This document shows positions 52,667 through 61,182 of a stretch of 64,000 nucleotides of DNA, piece after piece (position 1 is the stretch's first letter; the number at the start of each line of letters is the position of its first letter). Below the pieces are notes generated by a model. That model did not search any database. It saw only the letters and a program-made list of their open reading frames with translations, and was not told where the DNA came from. Position numbers and translations under genes: made by a program. This DNA is from Autumnicola tepida (GTDB taxonomy: Bacteria > Bacteroidota > Bacteroidia > Flavobacteriales > Flavobacteriaceae), in assembly GCF_031846485.1 (NCBI RefSeq), contig NZ_JAVRHQ010000003.1, positions 156,541-220,540 of the forward strand. Direction: 5' to 3'.

Positions 52667-52684
52667 ATTAATTGATTTTTGAGC

Positions 52685-53290
52685 TTATTTCTTCCTTAAT
52701 ACCGGATTTAGCTCTTCGTCGTTATACATTTTCATTTGCCTGTACACCTTCATGTATTTATCACCGTTGGCAATATCTTCCAACAATTGGTTTATTGCTG
52801 AAGAAAGGTCTACCCGCTGCTCCAATAAAACATCCAGTTTGCTCCTGCACTTCATCATATGTTCCTGCGTGGCGTCTTTGCGGTTGGCCTCTTCGTGCAT
52901 GTGATAAATCTTTAGCGCCAGGATAGAGAGCCGGTCTATGGCCCAGGCGGGGCTTTCAGAATTTATAGTAGCATCTTCCTTAGGCTCCACTTCTTTAAAA
53001 GTTTCAAGGAAATAACTGTCAATATATTCCACGGTATCTGTCCTGTCCTGGTTGGAAGCATCAATTTTTCGCTTTAGCTCAAGCGCTTCAGCAGGATCGA
53101 TATTGGTGTCCCTTATAATATCTTCATAATGCCATTGTACGGTATCTATCCAGCATTTGCGGTAAAGCAGGTGTTCAATTAAATTTTCATTCCGGTCATA
53201 GGGATTTTCAAAAGGCTGATATACAGTATCTTTTTCATGATATTTTTCGATCACGTCCTGAAATATCTTATTGGCTTTATCTGAAAACAT
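52685..53290 (-). CDS. DUF4254-like helical protein
   Basis: 201 residues, all-helical, soluble. Marks are YRKCWIDTVQWHYEDIIRDTNIDP (about 48-71) and AWAIDRLSILALKIYHM. This agrees with the DUF4254 family, usually next to lipopolysaccharide glycosyltransferase genes, as here. Function unknown; no catalytic motif is visible to me. It likely shares a transcript with the GT9 gene. Confidence 0.88.
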   Translation of the reverse strand: MFSDKANKIFQDVIEKYHEKDTVYQPFENPYDRNENLIEHLLYRKCWIDTVQWHYEDIIRDTNIDPAEALELKRKIDASNQDRTDTVEYIDSYFLETFKEVEPKEDATINSESPAWAIDRLSILALKIYHMHEEANRKDATQEHMMKCRSKLDVLLEQRVDLSSAINQLLEDIANGDKYMKVYRQMKMYNDEELNPVLRKK

Positions 53291-53401
53291 GTATAATTCT
53301 TAGGTGTTATTTGACAATTCGGCTAAAAGCGCAAAGGTATTATAATTTAATATAGTTTAAGTTGAAACTGCCATGGAAACAGGAGTTTTCCGAAGGAAAA
53401 T

Positions 53402-54325
53402 TTAGAAAAACAGGGGCACGGCAAAGGGCATCAAAATGAGTAAAACAAGCAGTACTTCCTTAAAAACCCTGTCCTTTTTGCTATCAAAATAATTAGAAGC
53501 GATAATGCTTAAAGGCACAAAAAAGAAGATAAACTCACTGCCGTCTTTTTGATGTGAAAGTACTGCAACGCAAAGGCTAACGGCAAGGCTAAAAAGCACC
53601 AGGTTTAAAACTGGCCGGCGCGTAATGCTGGCTTTCTGGATTACCGAAAAATAAGACATTAGCGTCCAGAGCAACAATGCCAGAATAATGCTTAACGGGA
53701 CAAGTAATTCTAATTCCTGGTAATTACCGAAATTGAGGTTTACAGGCTGGTACCATTCTGCAAAAGTGTAAAAACTGTCATAAACGAGCAGGTGAAAACA
53801 TTCTGTAAGGGAAAGAACAGCAAGAAAAGCGATGAGCGGGATAAGAAGGTTCTTTACGTAAGAAGCGTAAAATATTATTCCCACAAAAACTACAGCCAAA
53901 AACAGTACAGACCAGAAATAGTAAAGCGAAGCGATACAAATCCAAAATGTGGCGTCAAAGATTTTTTGCTGGACAACTTTCCTGGATTTAAGACTTATAA
54001 TTCTCCTGAACGCCAGCAGAATAAACAAATTGGCAACAATAGCCTGGTCATTTTTAAGCAGGGCAAAAAACGAACTGCTAAAAATGGCAAAAAGAAGAAT
54101 TTTATAGGCGCTTCTTTTAGTGAGTTCATTTTTTTTGGCGATAAAGTTGAGTACCAATACGCTCAGAATAAAACACAGCAAAACCCCTAATTTTTCAAAG
54201 AAAGGCTGTAAACCAAGGTTTAGAAACCATTCCTGGAAATTGGCAAAAACAAAAAATGCTGCCATAAAAAGCACCACTGCAATAATATTTACAGGAGTTG
54301 ATTTACCAAAAAAGCTTGTTAGCAT
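53402..54325 (-). CDS. DUF6427-like multi-pass membrane protein
   Basis: 307 residues with about eight membrane helices (IIAVVLFMAAFFVFANF; VLLCFILSVLVLNFIA; YFWSVLFLAVVFVGIIFYA; LVPLSIILALLLWTLM). It resembles the flavobacterial DUF6427 group (recalled from memory). No transporter or enzyme signature. It is divergent from the small DUF6341-like gene across 48 bp that holds a good promoter for the latter. Confidence 0.82.
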   Translation of the reverse strand: MLTSFFGKSTPVNIIAVVLFMAAFFVFANFQEWFLNLGLQPFFEKLGVLLCFILSVLVLNFIAKKNELTKRSAYKILLFAIFSSSFFALLKNDQAIVANLFILLAFRRIISLKSRKVVQQKIFDATFWICIASLYYFWSVLFLAVVFVGIIFYASYVKNLLIPLIAFLAVLSLTECFHLLVYDSFYTFAEWYQPVNLNFGNYQELELLVPLSIILALLLWTLMSYFSVIQKASITRRPVLNLVLFSLAVSLCVAVLSHQKDGSEFIFFFVPLSIIASNYFDSKKDRVFKEVLLVLLILMPFAVPLFF

Positions 54326-54345
54326 TGCCGTTTTTTATATTTTTG
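54316..54345 (+). promoter_or_regulatory. Promoter for the small membrane protein gene
   Basis: TTG (54316-54318), 19 bp, then TATTTTTG (54338-54345), an exact -7 box with ideal spacing. The ATG at 54374 is 28 bp downstream. Confidence 0.65.
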
Positions 54346-54373
54346 TAATATTAACTAATAACGAGGTTAAAAA

Positions 54374-54610
54374 ATGATGCGAGATTTATTTGAAGGTATT
54401 GAATGGCTATTTGAAGAAATTCTTTTTATCCCTCTTGATGCCTTACGTGAGTTGCAATTTGATTCATGGTGGTTGGCCAATGCTATAAATTTTATTTTTT
54501 TAATAATTGGTATTGCAGCCTTTGCTTACTGGCTTAAGGAACTTAAAAAGTTTCAGGACAGGGATGAAGAAGAAACAAAATCTTCTAAACATTCCCCATA
54601 TCTAGGATAA
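54374..54610 (+). CDS. Small single-pass membrane protein, DUF6341-like
   Basis: 78 residues with one membrane helix at about 37-55 (AINFIFLIIGIAAFAYWL) and a charged C-terminal tail (DRDEEETKSS). The start MMRDLFEGIEWLFEEILFIPLDALREL is amphipathic. I associate it with a small flavobacterial family, DUF6341, which often neighbours DUF6427 genes; treat as tentative. It converges with purD with a 9-bp overlap. Confidence 0.75.
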   Translation: MMRDLFEGIEWLFEEILFIPLDALRELQFDSWWLANAINFIFLIIGIAAFAYWLKELKKFQDRDEEETKSSKHSPYLG

Positions 54611-55876
54611 ATCAAATCCCAGATCCTTTCTATAATACATCTTATCAAATTGTAGCTTTTCTACATTTTGATAAGATTTTTTTAGTGCCTTTTTGTAATC
54701 TTCCGCCAGGGAAGTAACCGCAATCACCCTGCCCCCACTGGTAACAATTTTGCCATTTTCGGCTTTTGTGCCTGCATGGAACACCAGGGAGTCTTCCACT
54801 TTCTCAATCCCCGTGATTTCCTTTCCTTTTTCATAATTTTCAGGATAGCCGCCAGATACCAACATGACCGTAGCCGCCGCCCGCTCATCAATTTCAAGAT
54901 TTACCTCATCTAATTTTGAATGATAAGTTTTCTCCAGCACCTCAACCAGGTCCGACTTTATTCTTGGCAGCACCACTTCGGTCTCCGGATCGCCCATTCT
55001 CACATTATATTCAATTACATAAGGTTCATTTTCAACTTTAATCAATCCAATAAAAATAAAGCCTTTATAATCAATATCTTCTTCTTTTAGCCCGTTCACC
55101 GTTGGTTTCACGATACGCTCCTCCACTTTTTGCATAAATTCTCTATCAGCAAACGGAACAGGTGAAATCGCGCCCATTCCACCGGTATTTAACCCCGTGT
55201 CCCCTTCTCCTATGCGTTTGTAATCTTTGGCGGTAGGTAAAATTTTATAGTTTTTACCATCGGTTAATACAAATACGCTTAATTCTATCCCATCCAGAAA
55301 TTCTTCAATCACCACTTTTTTACTGGCCCCGCCAAACTTTTTTCCTAGAAGCATTTCTTCCAGCTCTGCCTTGGCTTCATCAATGTCATTCAAAATGAGT
55401 ACTCCTTTTCCAGCAGCGAGTCCATCTGCCTTAAGCACATAAGGAGCATTTAAAGTATTAAGGAAATTCCTGCCGGCTTCCAGGCTTGCTTCAGTAAAAC
55501 TTTCATACGCAGCCGTGGGAATATTGTACATCAGCATAAATTCCTTTGCACGTTCCTTGCTGCCTTCCAGCAAAGCGCCACGTTTTGATGGTCCAATTAA
55601 CTGCACATTCTTAAGCTGCTCATCATGCACGAAAAAATCGGCTATTCCTTCAACTAAAGGATCTTCGGGCCCCACCACCAGCATTTCAACAGCATTCTCC
55701 AGTACAAATTTTTTAATCGCTTCAAAATCGGTAACTTTCAGGGCTACGTTTTCAGCGATTTTTCCCGTGCCTGCATTGCCTGGTGCAACAAATAGTTTAT
55801 CGCATTTAGGGCTTTTTGAGATCATGTGGGCGAAAGTATGTTCACGACCGCCGGCACCTAGAATTAAAATATTCAT
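54602..55876 (-). CDS. purD: Phosphoribosylamine-glycine ligase
   Basis: Second step of purine synthesis: joins glycine to phosphoribosylamine with ATP. 424 residues, ATP-grasp fold, with the start ILGAGGREHTFAHMI, VLKADGLAAGKGVLI, LNTGGMGAISP and FIGLIKVENEPYVIEYNVRMGDPE. Full length. It is followed by no pur gene in the window. Its promoter is in the divergent gap to the PaaK-like gene. Confidence 0.98.
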   Translation of the reverse strand: MNILILGAGGREHTFAHMISKSPKCDKLFVAPGNAGTGKIAENVALKVTDFEAIKKFVLENAVEMLVVGPEDPLVEGIADFFVHDEQLKNVQLIGPSKRGALLEGSKERAKEFMLMYNIPTAAYESFTEASLEAGRNFLNTLNAPYVLKADGLAAGKGVLILNDIDEAKAELEEMLLGKKFGGASKKVVIEEFLDGIELSVFVLTDGKNYKILPTAKDYKRIGEGDTGLNTGGMGAISPVPFADREFMQKVEERIVKPTVNGLKEEDIDYKGFIFIGLIKVENEPYVIEYNVRMGDPETEVVLPRIKSDLVEVLEKTYHSKLDEVNLEIDERAAATVMLVSGGYPENYEKGKEITGIEKVEDSLVFHAGTKAENGKIVTSGGRVIAVTSLAEDYKKALKKSYQNVEKLQFDKMYYRKDLGFDLS

Positions 55877-55900
55877 CTGGAAGAATTTTAGTTATGGAGT

Positions 55901-55932
55901 CAAAAATAATTGTTTGTAAATTGAAGCACCAA
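55901..55932 (-). promoter_or_regulatory. Promoter of purD
   Basis: On the minus strand, TTG (55930-55932), 21 bp, then TATTTTTG (55901-55908), an exact -7 box. The purD ATG at 55876 is 24 bp further. Confidence 0.6.
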
Positions 55933-55961
55933 TAATTTCACTAAAAAAAGAAATTTAGCAT

Positions 55962-57272
55962 TTGGAATGGTTCAGGCTTTCTTTGCAGCTTAACAATTTT
56001 CCCATTAACAGGGCAGAAATTTTGTTGCGCCAGATCCAGGAAATTCCTGAAAATGAATACCAGGGATATGTGTATGGCCAGCGTGATTCCATTCTTAAAT
56101 TTCATCGGGAAAACAACTCTTTTTACAGGCAATATTGTAAGGCAGAAAATTGCCAAAAGTGGAGTGATGTGCCGGTAATGAAGAAGTCCCATCTTCAGCA
56201 ACCCCTCCAGAACCGCCTGAGTAATGGCTTTAATAACCGTAAAAAGACCTATGTAGGCAAAACCTCAGGAAGCAGTGGTCATCCTTTTATTTTTGCCAAG
56301 GACCGTTTTGCGCATGCCCTTAGCTGGGCAGGTTTTAACGATCGTTATAAGTGGCATGGTATAGATTTGAATAAGTCCCTGCAAGCCAGGTTTTACGGAA
56401 TCCCCCTGGATTTCTACGGAAATTTCCAGGAAAGGGTAAAAGACAGGATAAGCCTGAGGCGCAGATTTAATATTTTTGACCTCAGCGATAAGAAAATGGA
56501 GCAATTTCTTAAACGTTTTGAGCGGTCTCCATTTGAATATATCAACGGCTACACCAGCGCCATTTTAATGTTTGCCAGGTTTTTACAGGGCCAAAACCTG
56601 GTCCTGAAAGAAATTTGTCCCACTTTAAAAATTTGCATTGTTACTTCTGAAAGACTTTTCGAAAATGATAAAATGCTCATGGAACAGGCTTTGGGCGTGC
56701 CTGTGGTAAATGAATACGGCGCCAGTGAAGTTGGGCTGATTGCCTTCGAAAATGCCAGTAATGAATGGATCCTGAACTCTGAAGACCTGTATGTGGAAAT
56801 CCTGGATGAAGAAAATAATATTTTGCCTGCAGGCAGGGAAGGCCGTGTGGTGGTAACTTCACTTTACAATAAGGCGCATCCAATGATTAGGTATGACATA
56901 GGCGATACCGGGGTTTTATCTGAAGAGGGAACCCTAAAGCGACCAAAATTGCAAAAATTAATAGGACGCACCAATGACATCGCGCATTTAGCCGATGGAA
57001 AAGTAGTGCCGGGCTTAACATTTTACTATGTGACCAAAACTATTATCGCCGATACCGGCAGCATAAAGGAATTTATAATTATTCAAACCGCCCTGGATGC
57101 TTTTAAAATTGAATATGTAAGCGATAAGGAGTTTACAGCAGGGCAGGTAGAAAAAATACTGGCTGCAATAGAAAAATACGTGGGCAAAAACCTGCAGGTG
57201 ACTTTTATAAGAAAGGCGATTTTAAAGCGCAGCAAAAGCGGAAAACTGAAACAATTTACTTCCCTTATTTAA
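55962..57272 (+). CDS. PaaK-like adenylate-forming ligase
   Basis: 436 residues of the phenylacetate-CoA ligase/CapK family, with the ATP loop GKTSGSSGHPFIFAKD, VNEYGASEVGLIAFE (AMP-binding) and RYDIGDTGVL. In surface-polysaccharide regions these proteins may activate an acyl group for sugar modification rather than act in phenylacetate breakdown. The start must be TTG at 55962: a stop lies two codons upstream and no ATG occurs in the first 70 codons. It converges with the GT2 gene, ends overlapping by 8 bp. Confidence 0.85.
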   Translation: MEWFRLSLQLNNFPINRAEILLRQIQEIPENEYQGYVYGQRDSILKFHRENNSFYRQYCKAENCQKWSDVPVMKKSHLQQPLQNRLSNGFNNRKKTYVGKTSGSSGHPFIFAKDRFAHALSWAGFNDRYKWHGIDLNKSLQARFYGIPLDFYGNFQERVKDRISLRRRFNIFDLSDKKMEQFLKRFERSPFEYINGYTSAILMFARFLQGQNLVLKEICPTLKICIVTSERLFENDKMLMEQALGVPVVNEYGASEVGLIAFENASNEWILNSEDLYVEILDEENNILPAGREGRVVVTSLYNKAHPMIRYDIGDTGVLSEEGTLKRPKLQKLIGRTNDIAHLADGKVVPGLTFYYVTKTIIADTGSIKEFIIIQTALDAFKIEYVSDKEFTAGQVEKILAAIEKYVGKNLQVTFIRKAILKRSKSGKLKQFTSLI

Positions 57273-58041
57273 CAGGTTTAATTTGCCGTTTTTTAATAAG
57301 TAATTGTTCCCGGAGAAAAATCATCATGCATTTAAAGCTTTTCCAAAAGCTGAAATCAAGAACTCTATAATAGATGTTGAAGTTATACGCCAGCATCTCC
57401 AGTTTGTTGCCAGAGACACTGTTTCTTCTTATTCTGTAATAAGCCAGGGATTCTAACATTCCTTTGGCAATTCCGGCCTTTTCTATTGCTTTTAGCCATA
57501 AAGCCCAATCCTGCCTTTTCCTGATCTCCGGGGCATAAATTTTTCCAATTTTGGAAGCCTTATAAATTCCTGTAAGATTTCCAACATAATTTGCCTTGAG
57601 AAGCTTCTGGTAAATTAGGAATGGAAGCGCCTCTACAATTTCATTTTTTTTCTGCCCATTTTCATAAATGAGTTCGTAACTGGTAAAACATACCACAACG
57701 TCATTGCTTATCATAAATTCCAGCTGCTTTTCCAGCTTCTCCGGCTTCCAAAGGTCGTCTGCATCCAAAAAAGCAATAAAATCGCCCTCAGCGGCTTCAA
57801 TTCCCTTATTTCGGCTAAAACCTGCCCCTTTATTGCTTGTGTTCTTTAAAATTCTGATCCGGGAATCCTCCTCCACAAGTTTTTGAACCTTGGAAACGGT
57901 AAAATCTTGGGAGCTATCATCAATTACAAAAAGTTCCCAGTTGGTATAGGTTTGTTTACGCACAGAGGCAATAGCTTCAGTAATAAATTCCGCAGCATTG
58001 TAGGCAGGCATTATAATGGAAACCAATGCAGGGTGCTTCAT
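57265..58041 (-). CDS. Glycosyltransferase family 2
   Basis: 258 residues from ATG at 58041 (GTG at 58047 is less likely). GT-A fold with SIIMPAYNAAEFITEAI, ELFVIDDSSQDFT and FLDADDLW (the DxD-type metal site). Its acceptor and sugar are not predicted. It follows rfbD by 32 bp, so it belongs with the rhamnose genes in a surface polysaccharide pathway. Confidence 0.92.
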   Translation of the reverse strand: MKHPALVSIIMPAYNAAEFITEAIASVRKQTYTNWELFVIDDSSQDFTVSKVQKLVEEDSRIRILKNTSNKGAGFSRNKGIEAAEGDFIAFLDADDLWKPEKLEKQLEFMISNDVVVCFTSYELIYENGQKKNEIVEALPFLIYQKLLKANYVGNLTGIYKASKIGKIYAPEIRKRQDWALWLKAIEKAGIAKGMLESLAYYRIRRNSVSGNKLEMLAYNFNIYYRVLDFSFWKSFKCMMIFLREQLLIKKRQIKPVK

Positions 58042-58073
58042 ATACACATTTTCCTTCCGTTTTGCCGGAAGCG

Positions 58074-58940
58074 TTATTCTTTAGCTGCAATTGCAGAAAA
58101 ATAAAGGCCTTTCAAGCTTTCTTTCCAATCCGGCACTTCAAAGCCAAGGTTTTCCCGTACTTTTTGTTTATTCAGCACACTGTAAGAAGGGCGTTCTGCC
58201 ACGGTTTTGTAGTCATTGCTTTTTTCCAGCTCCACCTTTTCGGTACTTTCTGAAATTTTTAAAATTTCTTCCGCGAAACCGTACCAGGTCGCTTCGCCTT
58301 CATTGCTGAAATGATAAAGCCCAACTTCATTATTTTCAGAAGCAATGAGCTGCATTACCAGCCGGGCAAGGTCGTTGGCGTTGGTGGGAGTTCCCACTTG
58401 GGCGGTGGTGATTTTAAGGTTCGCTCTTTCTTCAGCCTTTTTCAAGATAGTCCTAAAAAAATTATGTCCGAATTCAGAATACAGCCAGGAAGTCCGGAAG
58501 ATAAAATATTTATCTGCCACCTTCTTCAAATTTTCTTCTCCCTTTAACTTGGAAGCGCCATAAATGTTAAGCGGATCTGTTTTGTCTTTTTCTGAATACG
58601 GAACATCAGCCTTCCCGTTAAAAACATAATCTGTTGAAAAATGAAAGAGCATCGTTTGAAAAGATTGGCATACTTCCCCAAGGTTTTTGACCGCTTCAGC
58701 ATTAACCTGGTAAGCTTTTTCCTCTTCAGATTCGGCTTTTTCAACATTGGTATAAGCCGCACAATTAATACAATAGTCAAAATGTTTGGCTCCAAAAAGC
58801 TGGTGTAGCTCACATTTTTTACTAATATCCAATTCAGAAGAAGAAGTAAAGAGAAAATCAAATTCGGGATAGTGGGAAGAGAGTTTTGCAAAACATCTTC
58901 CCAACTGCCCGGAAGCGCCGGTAACAAGAATTGTTTTCAT
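58074..58940 (-). CDS. rfbD: dTDP-4-dehydrorhamnose reductase
   Basis: Reduces dTDP-4-dehydrorhamnose to dTDP-L-rhamnose with NAD(P)H. 288 residues: a Rossmann start VTGASGQLGRC, the active YGASKLKGE (YxxxK) and FRTSWLYSEFGHNF. It is slightly short but complete. Its ATG overlaps the rfbC stop by four bases. rfbA and rfbB are not in the window unless the nucleotidyltransferase at 35314 serves as RfbA. Confidence 0.93.
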   Translation of the reverse strand: MKTILVTGASGQLGRCFAKLSSHYPEFDFLFTSSSELDISKKCELHQLFGAKHFDYCINCAAYTNVEKAESEEEKAYQVNAEAVKNLGEVCQSFQTMLFHFSTDYVFNGKADVPYSEKDKTDPLNIYGASKLKGEENLKKVADKYFIFRTSWLYSEFGHNFFRTILKKAEERANLKITTAQVGTPTNANDLARLVMQLIASENNEVGLYHFSNEGEATWYGFAEEILKISESTEKVELEKSNDYKTVAERPSYSVLNKQKVRENLGFEVPDWKESLKGLYFSAIAAKE

Positions 58941-59482
58941 CCAAATAATTTTTTGAAGGTTGGCTGTTGCAAATCTTTATTAGAGATAATCATTTTCTCC
59001 TGAGGAAAATCCCAGTCTATCGCAAGATCGGGATCATTATAAATAATGCCTGATTCTGCCCCGGGGCTATAATAGCGGTCGCACTTGTATGCAAATACAG
59101 AAACATCGGACAATGTTAAAAACCCGTGGCCGAAACCTCTTGGGATATAAAGCTGATGAAAATTTTCATCATCCAAAATGACTTTATAGACTTCTTTAAA
59201 TGTGGGCGACTTCGGGCGTAAATCTACCACCACGTCCAAAACTTTACCATGAATCACCCGCACGAGCTTTGCCTGGGCAAATTCCCCTGTCTGAAAATGC
59301 AGCCCACGCAGCACACCATGCTGTGAAACCGACTGGTTATCCTGAACAAATTCGTCCTTAATACCTGTGGCTTCCGCGAAAATTTTACGGTTATAGCTCT
59401 CCATAAAAATTCCCCGCTTATCTTTAAAAACTGAAGGTTTTACGAGGTAACAATCTTTTAGCGGAGTTTCTTCTGCCTGCAT
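58937..59482 (-). CDS. rfbC: dTDP-4-dehydrorhamnose 3,5-epimerase
   Basis: Epimerises C3 and C5 of dTDP-4-keto-6-deoxyglucose. 181 residues of RmlC cupin fold, with GVLRGLHFQTGEFAQAKLVRV (catalytic His region) and YIPRGFGHGFLTL. Full length. It overlaps rfbD (ATGA) and is 6 bp after the 562-residue gene. Confidence 0.96.
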   Translation of the reverse strand: MQAEETPLKDCYLVKPSVFKDKRGIFMESYNRKIFAEATGIKDEFVQDNQSVSQHGVLRGLHFQTGEFAQAKLVRVIHGKVLDVVVDLRPKSPTFKEVYKVILDDENFHQLYIPRGFGHGFLTLSDVSVFAYKCDRYYSPGAESGIIYNDPDLAIDWDFPQEKMIISNKDLQQPTFKKLFG

Positions 59483-59488
59483 AGGTAC

Positions 59489-61177
59489 CTATGAATTAAA
59501 GATTTGTTCCAGGATTTTTTCAGTAATCAGGTACGTTGGTTTTACCCCGGTGGTGCCAAGACCACCTGAAGCCAGTGTACTTCCGGTCTCCAGCGGGTTA
59601 TCTGAAGCATAATAGGCATATCTTACCTTTACATCTTCGTCTATATTTCCTCGCAGCCTGGAAGCCGCCTGTATGGCTTTTTGATAATGCGCCCCTTCCA
59701 TTTCCAGTCCGCTCACATTCCAGGTGGAATCGTGGAAAAACTTTAAAATATCCCTGTTCTGAAGAGAGGTTCCCAATACTGTAATCATACTGCCATCTAC
59801 CACATTAATCCCATTTCCTTCCAGCGACTCTTTGGTAAGTTCATTTTGGAAAGGGTAATTATCTGCTGTGCCCTCAAAAAGGTGGGCCGTGGGAATCATA
59901 ATATCGCCCTTGGCGCCTTCCAGGATACCTGCTTTTCCCATGATGGAAATAGATTTCACATTCATGTGAATTTCATTTTCCTCAAAATTGTAGGGTTTTA
60001 AAAGCTCATCCATAGTCTCATAAGCCTGTTCCCCAAAAGCATAATCCATCACCAGGATCACCGGTTTTTCCTCTTCTGGTTTTGCGGCAAAATCTGCTAT
60101 CCGGAAACCTTCTTCCAGTTTAGCGGTATCAAATACCTGAACATCTATATTGGTCCCGCTTTCATCTTCAATAAACTTCATGCCTTTGCCTAAAGCTACT
60201 TTTGTCACCTTATTTCTCAGCGCACCATTGCCACTGTCACTTAAATCTTCATAAATCCCCAGCGCAGATTTCTTCTTTAATTCCGTCTTTAAAGCAATTG
60301 GAGAATATAACGTGTTCATTACGCTGTGCATATTAGCACTAATAATATGGATTGGCCTGTGCGTAAGATTTTCGCTAAGCAAATATTCCTTTATCTTATC
60401 TGCCCAGATCTCTCCGTGAATATGCTGCCCAAGGCGCTCCCGTAAAACCTGGCTAAAAGTGATAATGCGCTTATTGTTCTCTACTATTTCAGAAATAGCC
60501 AGTTTTCCCAGCCAGTAAATAAGGCTTAAAAACCGCTCCTGGTTTTCTGGAATGGCGAATTTGGGATAAATCCCGGTGACCTCGTTAAAGGTTCTTCCAA
60601 GAATATTGGCGGTGTGTGTAAGGGCAACTTCCCTCTCGGCCTGGGTAAGTTCTTCCTTTTGCAATACTGCCCTTTCCAGTTTTTGCCAGTCCCGGGTCAC
60701 ATTTCCTTCTTCATCTATCACCACACGGCGCATAATCTTATGCGACTCGATAAAAAGAAAAGTGAGGTGGGTTAAAATATCATAGATTTCTGAACGGCCG
60801 CGGGTAATTTCAATATTCATCTGCTCCTCATCTATACGATAGCAGTTCCTGCGCCTTTTAGGAGGGATAATTGGCTTAAAATGGGAGTTGCCATAACCTT
60901 CATCACTGGTCAGGTTTATGTAACGGCATTCTTCAATCCCTTTTGGAAGCCGGTCTATCACATATAAAAGTCCGTTTAATTCTGCTTTATCATCGGCAAC
61001 AGAACCATAAATTTCGGGACGTAAAATTAGCAGGGCTTCTCTTAATGTTTCTCCGGAAACCCCCATAGGTTTATAAAAGCCGCGGTTAAAAAGATGGCGC
61101 ATGGTAATATACATTCGCTCAATAGCGCTGGAACTTTCCTGCGCGCGGGTGCGGCCCTGAATCTTTAAATTAGGCAT
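59489..61177 (-). CDS. Conserved Bacteroidota protein (DUF6909-like) with phosphorylase-like C-terminal half
   Basis: 562 residues, cytoplasmic. The N-terminal half (1-270) is helical with RNCYRIDEEQMNIEITRGRS and FIESHKIMRRVVIDEEGNV. The C-terminal half holds SISIMGKAGILEGAKGDIMIP (near 405-425), DGSMITVLGTSLQNRD and WNVSGLEMEGAHY, which remind me of nucleoside phosphorylases (GTAG...GD...P and MExE). That is a resemblance by eye, not a search result. I recall the name DUF6909. It is in one run with rfbC/rfbD and, 5 bp away, the GH3 gene. Confidence 0.75.
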   Translation of the reverse strand: MPNLKIQGRTRAQESSSAIERMYITMRHLFNRGFYKPMGVSGETLREALLILRPEIYGSVADDKAELNGLLYVIDRLPKGIEECRYINLTSDEGYGNSHFKPIIPPKRRRNCYRIDEEQMNIEITRGRSEIYDILTHLTFLFIESHKIMRRVVIDEEGNVTRDWQKLERAVLQKEELTQAEREVALTHTANILGRTFNEVTGIYPKFAIPENQERFLSLIYWLGKLAISEIVENNKRIITFSQVLRERLGQHIHGEIWADKIKEYLLSENLTHRPIHIISANMHSVMNTLYSPIALKTELKKKSALGIYEDLSDSGNGALRNKVTKVALGKGMKFIEDESGTNIDVQVFDTAKLEEGFRIADFAAKPEEEKPVILVMDYAFGEQAYETMDELLKPYNFEENEIHMNVKSISIMGKAGILEGAKGDIMIPTAHLFEGTADNYPFQNELTKESLEGNGINVVDGSMITVLGTSLQNRDILKFFHDSTWNVSGLEMEGAHYQKAIQAASRLRGNIDEDVKVRYAYYASDNPLETGSTLASGGLGTTGVKPTYLITEKILEQIFNS

Positions 61178-61182
61178 ATAGG

